From Brooklawnia sp032229645 (GTDB taxonomy: Bacteria; Actinomycetota; Actinomycetes; Propionibacteriales; Propionibacteriaceae), in assembly GCA_963722295.1 (NCBI GenBank), contig CAVRLB010000007.1, positions 186,001-250,000 on the forward strand: a DNA stretch of 64,000 nt, given 5' to 3'. A program made the position numbers and the translations under genes. A model generated the notes under the pieces. That model searched no databases, had not been told where the DNA came from, and worked only from the letters and a program-made list of their open reading frames with translations. Of the stretch, positions 56,871-64,000 are shown one piece after another; position 1 is the stretch's first letter; each line of letters begins with the position of its first letter.

Positions 56871-57575
56871 TCAACCGGCGCGACGGAAGCGCTCCGCGTC
56901 CAGCAGAATCCGCCAGCCTCGCACCAAGGACGTGTCGACGTCAGCGGAGAACGAACCGCCCGGGCGCACCTGCGGCCCCACCTGGAACGCCCGCACCCCG
57001 GCCCTGCTCAACCAGGCGACATGCTCGGGGATCAGTCCGCCGCCTGCCAGGATCAGCCCAGCGTCGAAGGGGCTCGCCTTCGCCCGGGCGACCAAGTCCT
57101 CCAGGCCTACCTCCAGGCCGCGGCTCGACCCAGCGGTGAGAATCTGATCAAGACCGCGCAGGCCGCGCAGCTGCGTCCAAGCGTTCTCGATATCGAGACA
57201 GCGGTCGATCGCGTGGTCGAAGGTCCAGGGCCAATAGCCGTCATCGGTCAGTGCGGTGACGATCTCGCCATCGACCTGCGAGTAGCCGTCCAAGAATCCG
57301 AGGACGAAACCTTCGGCGCCGTCCACCAGATAGCCAGAGGCCAGCCCGCGCAGCCGGGCGACTTCGCCACCGTCGGAGCGATAGCCGTCGCGCAGCCGCA
57401 ACAGTGGCCTGATCGGAATCGTGCAGGCATCTCGGACGCGCCGGAAGGCGGCCGGCTCGGGACAGCGTCCCTGCCCGGTCAGTTCACCGACCATCATCAG
57501 CCGGTCGGCGCCGCCATCCTCGGCGCGCCGGGCATCCTCAGCGGTGAGGACGACCACCTCCAGCAGCCCAGACAT
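56871..57575 (-). CDS. cutC: CutC-family protein (copper homeostasis)
   Basis: A 234-residue TIM-barrel protein of the CutC family. LEVVVLTAEDARRAEDGGAD, RLMMVGELTGQGRCPEPAAF, IPIRPLLRLRDGYRSDGGEV, WTFDHAIDRCLDIENAWTQL and ILTAGSSRGLEVGLEDLVAR are in the expected order. The role in copper tolerance is traditional but weakly supported. ATG 57575 starts the family N-terminus; five extra codons exist upstream. Confidence 0.85.
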   Translation of the reverse strand: MSGLLEVVVLTAEDARRAEDGGADRLMMVGELTGQGRCPEPAAFRRVRDACTIPIRPLLRLRDGYRSDGGEVARLRGLASGYLVDGAEGFVLGFLDGYSQVDGEIVTALTDDGYWPWTFDHAIDRCLDIENAWTQLRGLRGLDQILTAGSSRGLEVGLEDLVARAKASPFDAGLILAGGGLIPEHVAWLSRAGVRAFQVGPQVRPGGSFSADVDTSLVRGWRILLDAERFRRAG

Positions 57576-57780
57576 GTCACCATGATGCACTGTCAGATGC
57601 CATACGGACGCGCGACACCCAGGCGAGACGCCCCCGCGAGCAACACGGCTCGCTCACCCGCAGCCACTACGAACGGGACAGATCGGCAGCCACTGCCACT
57701 TCCGGTGGTCGCATCCGCTACCGAAATGCTCGCGCTCCGGCACAACAGCTACCGGTAGTCGCAGCAACCAGCGAATTGCC

Positions 57781-57995
57781 GGTAGCTGCTGCTATTCCCG
57801 GCAGCCGCTGCGATACGGACCGAACAGACCGGCAGCCGCTGCGATACGGACCGAACAGACCGGCAGCCACTGCTATTCCCGGCAGCCGCTGCGATACGGA
57901 CCGAACAGACCGGCAGCCACTGCTATTCCCGGCAGCCGCTGCGATACGGACCGAACAGACCGGCAGCCACTGCCACTTCCGGCAGCCGCTGCGAT
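57781..57995. repeat. Tandem array of 31-bp and 19-bp units
   Basis: A 663-base gene-free spacer (57576-58238) contains an ordered array. A 31-bp unit A (starts GGCAGCCGCTGCGATACGGA) and a 19-bp unit B (GGCAGCCACTGCTATTCCC) alternate as B' A A B A B A B'' and a partial A. Four full A copies (57800, 57831, 57881, 57931) appear identical. The repeats are directly adjacent, with no unique spacers, so this is not a CRISPR array. Confidence 0.85.
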
Positions 57996-58055
57996 GGGCC
58001 GCACGCGTGGGCCGCACGCATGGTCGCTACGGTGCGGCGACCGGGCGCAGGGCAC

Positions 58056-58121
58056 CAGGGGCACGCAACAGGGGCACGCACCAGGGGCACGCAACAGGGG
58101 CAGGCCACCAGGGGCACGCAA
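58056..58121. repeat. 13-bp tandem repeats
   Basis: Five near-identical units of CAGGGGCACGCAA/C occur end to end (58056, 58069, 58082, 58095, 58109) just before the groEL terminator hairpin. The fourth has 14 bases. Confidence 0.8.
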
Positions 58122-58122
58122 G

Positions 58123-58150
58123 AGGGGCGGCCCCCGAAGGAGCCGCCCCT
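58123..58150. terminator. GC-rich hairpin after groEL
   Basis: AGGGGCGGC (58123-58131) and GCCGCCCCT (58142-58150) form a perfect 9-bp stem downstream of the groEL stop on the minus strand. No U-run follows, as is common in actinobacteria. Confidence 0.6.
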
Positions 58151-58238
58151 AAACCTAGATCCACCGATTCCGCCTGCGGCGCGACAGCGCCCAACGGTGG
58201 ATTCAGGCTGCAGCAATCAGCCGTCAGTACCGATCAGA

Positions 58239-59858
<1,620 letters not shown>

Positions 59859-59989
59859 GGTTCTGTGGAAAATCCTTTGGCATCAGGGGCCATGCCCCGT
59901 TCGGTTGTCTAGTGGTCGCTGCGATTCATGGCTGCCGATGCCCGCGACGGACGACCCCTTGGGTCTCACCCGCACCACTATTCGAAGCG

Positions 59990-60051
59990 GTGGCACTCTG
60001 TTGGTTCGAGTGCCAGCTTCATTATTAGCACTCGGATGCTTCGAGTGCAAA
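59990..60051 (-). promoter_or_regulatory. Two CIRCE (HrcA) operators upstream of groEL
   Basis: The distal site is TTAGCACTC-N9-GAGTGCAAA (60025-60051). The proximal site is TGGCACTC-N9-GAGTGCCA (59991-60015). The consensus is TTAGCACTC-N9-GAGTGCTAA. They are 9 bases apart, 132-193 bases before the groEL start. HrcA binding would repress groEL until heat stress. Confidence 0.9.
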
Positions 60052-60121
60052 CGATCTAACGGCCATAGGCTCAATCGATCTGAGGGCGGTAGGCTCAAAC
60101 GATCTAACGGCCATAGGCTGA
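60050..60121. repeat. Three tandem 24-bp repeats
   Basis: Three exact-length 24-bp units run from 60050 to 60121. The first and third (AACGATCTAACGGCCATAGG, then CTCA or CTGA) are almost identical; the middle (ATCGATCTGAGGGCGGTAGG) differs at seven or so positions. They lie between the CIRCE sites and the start of the rightward hydrolase gene, and overlap the last bases of a CIRCE arm. Confidence 0.85.
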
Positions 60122-60125
60122 TGAC

Positions 60126-61490
60126 ATGGACGACACGAGTCGCGACCACCGGCTGCGCGCGATCGTCAACTGGGTGAATCTAACGACGCCGCTCGGCTTC
60201 GCCATCGCGTGGGCCGGACGCGCTCGTCCACGCCGCGGGCCTTGCGGCCTGTGGGTCGCCGAAGGTTACCGGCTGGGATTTCCTGCGGCCGGAGCGTTCA
60301 CGATAGGCAGCGTGGTGATCGTCCCGCGGGGCACCATGAGTTCGCTGTTGAGGCGCAATCCGCGGCTGCTGGAACACGAGGCGGCCCATGCCAGACAGTG
60401 GGCCATCTGCGCCGGGCTGGCCTTCCTGCCGCTCTACGCGGCCGCCACGGCATGGTCGAGGTGGCGCACCGGCACGGCCTATGCAGCGAACCTCTTCGAG
60501 GTCGGTGCCGACCTGGCCGCCGGCGGGTATCCAGCGCCCCAAACCAACCACCTGATTCCCCCGGGAGCCGAAGAGCGTTTCGTCGGTTTGCCCTGCGGCC
60601 GCGTGCGGGTGCTGGTCGGCGGCACCGGTAACCGCAATACCCCGGTGGTCCTCATCCACGGCGGCGGTACCGACAATGCCGGCATTTCCTGGTTCCGCAG
60701 TTTCAGCGCGCTGGGCGCCGACCGAAAGGTGATCGCCATCGATCTGCCGGGGTTCGGGGGCACCCGCGAGATTCCACCGCTGGGTGGCCCGGGACCGATG
60801 GCCGACTTCGTCGTCCGAGTCGCCGAGGAACTGGCCATCTCGAAGGCCGTCGTCGCCGGGGTCTCGATGGGAGGTGATGTGGCGTTGAATGTTGCTCGTC
60901 GGCACCCTGATTTCGCGGCTGCGCTGATCCTGATCGGCCCCGGTGGCCTCGCCGATAGCGTCGGCGCACGTCCCACCCATTTCGCCTCATGGCTCGGCGC
61001 ACAACTACCCGACTGGGCGCTGCTACCGCTGGCCCGCCTCGCGAATCAATTCGCGGGCACCGTCCTCAAAGCGATCGTCAACGACCCGGCGACGCTACCA
61101 GCCGAGGTCGTCGACGAGTTCGTCCGCGAGGCTCGCGCATCCAAAGCAGGCCTCGGCTACGCGCGATACAACCAGGCGACTCTCGGACGACGACGGCTGA
61201 CCAACAACCTGCTGCCCGTCGTCCACGAGATCTCGGCACCGACCCTGTTCTTCCACGGGCAGGATGATCCGATCGTCGATCCGGCGGGTTCACGGCGAGC
61301 GGCCGGGCTGATGCCGAATGCGCAGCTGCTGATCGTCCCGCAGACCGGTCATTGGGCACAGCTCGAGGCCCACGAGCTCTTCATCGAGAGCGCACGGGCA
61401 TTCTTGCGGGATGTGGACATCAGCGGGTCGAAAGCCGGGACGCAGAACGGTTGCGCTGACGCTGCTCCCGCAGCCGACGGAGCCGCTTGA
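60126..61490 (+). CDS. Fusion: HEAAH-type N-domain plus alpha/beta hydrolase
   Basis: A 454-residue protein. Residues about 15-125 contain LLEHEAAHARQWAICAGLAF, a zinc-protease-like HExxH variant (H-E-A-A-H) in a hydrophobic context, as found in actinobacterial proteins of unknown function. Residues about 160-430 form an alpha/beta hydrolase: the oxyanion loop VVLIHGGGTD, the nucleophile elbow VVAGVSMGGDVALNVARRHP, the Asp in FFHGQDDPIVDPAG and the His in VPQTGHWAQLEAHE. The fusion is unusual. Translation begins right after the 24-bp repeats. The last 70 bases overlap the convergent DUF3263 gene. Confidence 0.7.
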   Translation: MDDTSRDHRLRAIVNWVNLTTPLGFAIAWAGRARPRRGPCGLWVAEGYRLGFPAAGAFTIGSVVIVPRGTMSSLLRRNPRLLEHEAAHARQWAICAGLAFLPLYAAATAWSRWRTGTAYAANLFEVGADLAAGGYPAPQTNHLIPPGAEERFVGLPCGRVRVLVGGTGNRNTPVVLIHGGGTDNAGISWFRSFSALGADRKVIAIDLPGFGGTREIPPLGGPGPMADFVVRVAEELAISKAVVAGVSMGGDVALNVARRHPDFAAALILIGPGGLADSVGARPTHFASWLGAQLPDWALLPLARLANQFAGTVLKAIVNDPATLPAEVVDEFVREARASKAGLGYARYNQATLGRRRLTNNLLPVVHEISAPTLFFHGQDDPIVDPAGSRRAAGLMPNAQLLIVPQTGHWAQLEAHELFIESARAFLRDVDISGSKAGTQNGCADAAPAADGAA

Positions 61491-61704
61491 CCAGCAACGG
61501 GTCATGCTCGAGGGCTTCTGGACGATCGATCAGCGCATTGAGGATCTGGTAATAGCGCGCCGCAGAGAGGTTGAACCGCTCGCGGATCTCGGTCTCCTTG
61601 GGAGCCTTGGCCTGCCACCAACTCTTCTCGAAATCCAAGATGGCAGCCTCACGCTCGGCCAACGACCGGGCTTCCGAGCTGGGAGTACGCGCTGCTTCGA
61701 CCAT
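61420..61704 (-). CDS. DUF3263 protein
   Basis: A 94-residue actinobacterial DUF3263 protein. LAEREAAILDFEKSWWQAKA followed by IRERFNLSAARYYQILNALI and DRPEALEHDPLLVKRLRRLR is the family signature, with a helix-turn-helix-like core (sigma-70-region-4-like). It is probably a small DNA-binding regulator. Its 3' end overlaps the hydrolase gene tail-to-tail by 71 bases. Confidence 0.85.
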   Translation of the reverse strand: MVEAARTPSSEARSLAEREAAILDFEKSWWQAKAPKETEIRERFNLSAARYYQILNALIDRPEALEHDPLLVKRLRRLREQRQRNRSASRLSTR

Positions 61705-61919
61705 GCGGCGATTCTACAACCGCGAATCACACCGGTGTGATTATCGCCAGGCGCGACGTCCGATAGAACGCGCGCCGGCGAAGGTTCTCACGTACGAGTC
61801 CTCAGCGCTGGCCATTCCGCCGGATTGGTAAGATGTCTCGTTGCTTCGTCACACAAGCGCCCGCCGCGACCCCAATCGGCGGCGACGCATGGCGGACGTT
61901 ACCTAAACAAGGAGGGCGG

Positions 61920-63110
61920 ATGCATCCGCTGACTGGGAGCATCAAGCGGTACGACTGGGGTTCGCATGACGCGATCCCCGCCATCCTCGGCCTACCCGAT
62001 GATGGTCGTCCGCTGGCCGAATACTGGCTGGGCGCCCACCCCAACGACCCCTCACTGATCGACGGAGCCGTCCGCCTCGACACGGCGATCGAACAGCGCC
62101 CCCGCATGGTCGGCGATTCGGCTCGGCTCGAGTTTGAGGGCCGGCTGCCTTACCTGATGAAGCTACTGTCGGCCGGACGCCCGCTCAGCCTGCAGGCGCA
62201 CCCTAACCGGATCGACGCGCAGAGCGGCTTCGACCAAGAGAATCACAATCAGATCCCGATGGACGCCCCGGAGCGCACCTTCAAGGACCCGTGGGACAAG
62301 CCCGAGCTGATCGTGGCGATCACCCAGTTCGATGCGCTGGCGGGCTTCCGCGATCCCGATACCACTGCCGAGCTCTTCTCGCAGCTCGGCCTCAACCCTG
62401 CTTCCGAGCAGATCTTCGCCCCGCTGAGGAACCGGGGCGGACGCGCGGGTCTGGCCGAAGTGTTCATGAACTGCCTGGTCACCGACGACGACCGGAAGGC
62501 CGCCGTCACCGATGTGGTGGCCGCCGCGATCAACCACGTGGACGACGAGGACGACCTGGGGGAGTTCGCGCGCACCGCTGTGCTGCTGGACGAGCACTTC
62601 CCCGGGGATCCGAGCCTGCTGGCGGCGCTGCTGCTGAATCGCCACACCCTGCAGCCGGGTGAGGGGCTTTATCTGCAGCCTGGCACCTTGCACTCCTATC
62701 TGCACGGTACCGGCGTCGAAGTGATGGGAAATTCGGACAATGTGCTGCGCGGCGGACTGACGTCCAAACACATCGACCCGGCCGCCTTGACCCTGGTCGT
62801 GAGATTCACCACCGAGCCGATCCCGCCGATGTTGCCGGAGCAGGAGATGCCGGGACTGTGGCGCTACCCGACAGACGAGCGAGCTTTCGCCTGCTGGCGG
62901 CTGGAGCTCAAGCCCGGACGAATGGTCGAACTCCCTGGCGAACTCTCCGGCCGGATCCTGCTGGCCACCCAGGGTGAGATCGGCGCCTCGCAGGGTCTGG
63001 ACGGGCTCGTTCTGAAGCAGGGTCAAGCAGCGTTCCTCGAGGCGGGCTGCCAAGTGCAGGTCAGCGGCGACGGGCAGGGTTTCCTGGTCGCTACCGGCAT
63101 GGACGCCTGA
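61920..63110 (+). CDS. manA: Mannose-6-phosphate isomerase, class I
   Basis: A 396-residue type I phosphomannose isomerase (Man-6-P to Fru-6-P). Zinc ligands are visible in SLQAHPNRIDAQSGF (Gln, His), WDKPELIVAITQFDALAGF (Glu) and QPGTLHSYLHGTGVEVMGNS (His). The N-terminus SIKRYDWGSHDAIPAILGLP is typical. The start at ATG 61920 follows AAGGAGGGCGG, a strong ribosome site, and discards an upstream frame that reads through the leader. It supplies mannose for glycolipids or glycans. It is monocistronic. Confidence 0.95.
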   Translation: MHPLTGSIKRYDWGSHDAIPAILGLPDDGRPLAEYWLGAHPNDPSLIDGAVRLDTAIEQRPRMVGDSARLEFEGRLPYLMKLLSAGRPLSLQAHPNRIDAQSGFDQENHNQIPMDAPERTFKDPWDKPELIVAITQFDALAGFRDPDTTAELFSQLGLNPASEQIFAPLRNRGGRAGLAEVFMNCLVTDDDRKAAVTDVVAAAINHVDDEDDLGEFARTAVLLDEHFPGDPSLLAALLLNRHTLQPGEGLYLQPGTLHSYLHGTGVEVMGNSDNVLRGGLTSKHIDPAALTLVVRFTTEPIPPMLPEQEMPGLWRYPTDERAFACWRLELKPGRMVELPGELSGRILLATQGEIGASQGLDGLVLKQGQAAFLEAGCQVQVSGDGQGFLVATGMDA

Positions 63111-63158
63111 GGCCCAACACCCAAATCTGCTGGGGCAAACAACCATCCAAACAGCTGG

Positions 63159-63231
63159 AGCCCCCGGAGGGAGTCGAACCCTCGACCTACCGCTTACAAG
63201 GCGGTTGCTCTGGCCGCTGAGCTACGGAGGC
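63159..63231 (-). tRNA. tRNA-Thr (anticodon TGT)
   Basis: A 73-nt minus-strand tRNA. The acceptor GCCTCCG pairs with CGGGGGC (one G-U), the D-arm is GCTC/GAGC, the anticodon stem-loop ACCGC-CTTGTAA-GCGGT gives TGT (reads ACA), and the T-arm is GAGGG-TTCGACT-CCCTC. CCA is not encoded. Confidence 0.95.
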
Positions 63232-63303
63232 GTGCGTCGGTGAAACCAGGCGCCTGACTATTGTGCCCGGCCGGTGCCCGTGGACGAAATCCGGCCGCCG
63301 CAA

Positions 63304-63531
63304 TCAGATCCGCTCGATCGTGGCTTCGGGTTTCCGGTCGCGCCAGGTGAAGGCCGCCGAAGTCGTGACCCCGACGATCAGCGTAACCAGACCCGCGATC
63401 AGCCCGCCCTGCAGGTCGAGGAGGGCCCAGAACAGCACCGGGAGTCCGATGACCAGGGTGCAGAGCTTCACTGCTCCGTTGACGGGCAACCGATGCAGGT
63501 GCGTTGGGGTCGTGCTCTGTGAGGTTCCCAT
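63304..63531 (-). CDS. Small two-helix membrane protein
   Basis: A 75-residue protein with two hydrophobic helices (GAVKLCTLVIGLPVLFWALL; GGLIAGLVTLIVGVTTSAAF) and charged ends. It has no recognised family. Its start lies about 70 bases downstream of the VTT-domain gene's terminator on the same strand, so it is probably independent of it. Confidence 0.6.
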   Translation of the reverse strand: MGTSQSTTPTHLHRLPVNGAVKLCTLVIGLPVLFWALLDLQGGLIAGLVTLIVGVTTSAAFTWRDRKPEATIERI

Positions 63532-63603
63532 GAAGAAAAGTTAAGCAAACTCTCAGCTCACCTGCGACATCTGACGCGGCGTTTCAGGGGATCTGTGGGA
63601 AAA

Positions 63604-63624
63604 CCCTGAGAGAAACTCTCAGGG
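63604..63624 (-). terminator. Terminator of the VTT-domain gene
   Basis: CCCTGAGAG-AAA-CTCTCAGGG is a perfect 9-bp hairpin, followed on the minus strand by TTTTCCC. It begins 23 bases after the stop of the VTT-domain gene. Confidence 0.85.
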
Positions 63625-63646
63625 CCTGACGAATCATCGGAGGTCC

Positions 63647-64000
63647 TCAGCCCTCGACCCTGCGGCGGCCGCGCACGAAGGTCATCACCACGATGGCGAC
63701 CACCAGCCCGACCGCGACATAGTTGGCGATCTTGCCGTAGAACTCCAGCACCTTGACGGCCGGCTCGCCGACCAGATAGCCGAAACAGAAGTATCCGATC
63801 AACCAGAGCAGACAGGACGCGAAGTCGAGCGCCATGAACTTCTTCCAGCCCATTCCCTGAGCCCCGGCCAGCACGAAGATGACGGCGGTCAAGGGCAGCG
63901 GGATCGGCACATAGGCGACGAAGATGCCCACCCAGCCGAGCTTGGTGGCCCAGCGCTCCGCCCGGGCATAGTTGCGCGCGGCACGTTGGGACTGGCCCGC
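63647..64000 (-). CDS. VTT/DedA (SNARE-associated) membrane protein, 5' part outside window
   Basis: The frame enters from the right edge and ends at 63647 (118 codons visible). WATKLGWVGIFVAYVPIPLP, LTAVIFVLAGAQGMGWKKFM and ALDFASCLLWLIGYFCFGYL match the C-terminal half of VTT/DedA proteins (the conserved F/YxR region is replaced by FVAYVPIP, common in one actinobacterial subgroup). Members flip phospholipids or keep membrane polarity. The start is beyond the window; the GTG at 63931 is internal. Confidence 0.75.
   Translation of the reverse strand, partial: AGQSQRAARNYARAERWATKLGWVGIFVAYVPIPLPLTAVIFVLAGAQGMGWKKFMALDFASCLLWLIGYFCFGYLVGEPAVKVLEFYGKIANYVAVGLVVAIVVMTFVRGRRRVEG

Noticed and set aside
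57781..57995. CRISPR array
   Set aside because: Units are directly adjacent and the interspersed 19-bp blocks are themselves repeated; there are no unique spacers and no cas genes.

Overview
The window is high-GC actinobacterial DNA. It most resembles a member of the Propionibacteriaceae, judging by content only: a RimJ / MoeA-like (Glp) / GlpR-like cluster next to 5-formyl-THF cyclo-ligase, FmdB and MscL; DUF2530, DUF3027 and DUF3263 proteins; an acVLRF1 peptidyl-tRNA hydrolase; a DtxR/IdeR-type regulator; and a second groEL under CIRCE control. The species is not identified.

Region 1 (about 2.1-31.1 kb) is a decaying genomic island. It ends at a degenerate large serine integrase that abuts a tRNA-Ala(CGC) gene. 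It holds pieces of two MobF-type conjugative relaxases, an abortive-infection (Abi/HEPN) gene preceded by a structured RNA resembling AbiF RNAs, a complete IS110-family and a complete IS982-family insertion, and an IS4-type scrap. It also carries many small stress or metabolite genes, each beside its own regulator (HxlR, TetR, PadR, ArsR, AraC types with VOC, SRPBCC, reductase or membrane partners). Many genes are broken: frameshifts in padR, the ABC ATPase and the integrase; in-frame amber codons in the abi gene and in one relaxase; internal deletions in an MBL hydrolase and in the relaxase helicase; and scraps of enolase, S66 peptidase, VOC, HEPN and ArsR genes. A two-component system lies to the left of the island (0.3-2.1 kb).

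Region 2 (31.1-34.2 kb) is a junction zone: a broken alpha/beta hydrolase, a chorismate mutase, a DUF3800-like protein, a cluster of toxin/antitoxin-like small genes and an orphan antitoxin.

Region 3 (34.1-64 kb) is ordinary, compact chromosome. A histidine kinase/response regulator pair diverges from an ABC transporter plus erythromycin-esterase-like gene. Then come the divisome-linked GlpR-like/RimJ/Glp-like cluster, folate repair, FmdB, a SAF protein, MscL, adenine deaminase, tRNA-Arg(CCT), a DtxR regulator divergent from acVLRF1, an NCS2 purine permease, DUF2530/DUF3027/cold-shock genes, NUDIX, CutC, GroEL, a metallopeptidase-motif/hydrolase fusion, mannose-6-phosphate isomerase, tRNA-Thr(TGT) and a VTT/DedA-like membrane protein that runs off the right edge. 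Intergenic spacers here carry short tandem repeats of a shared family. A promoter-preceded hairpin near 47.2 kb looks like an undescribed small RNA gene.

The features most worth follow-up are the Abi gene with its upstream RNA, the toxin-like cluster at 33.0-33.9 kb, the IS110 non-coding end as a bridge-RNA candidate, the catalytically divergent MoeA/Glp with a frameshifted GlpR, and the 47.2-kb small RNA.
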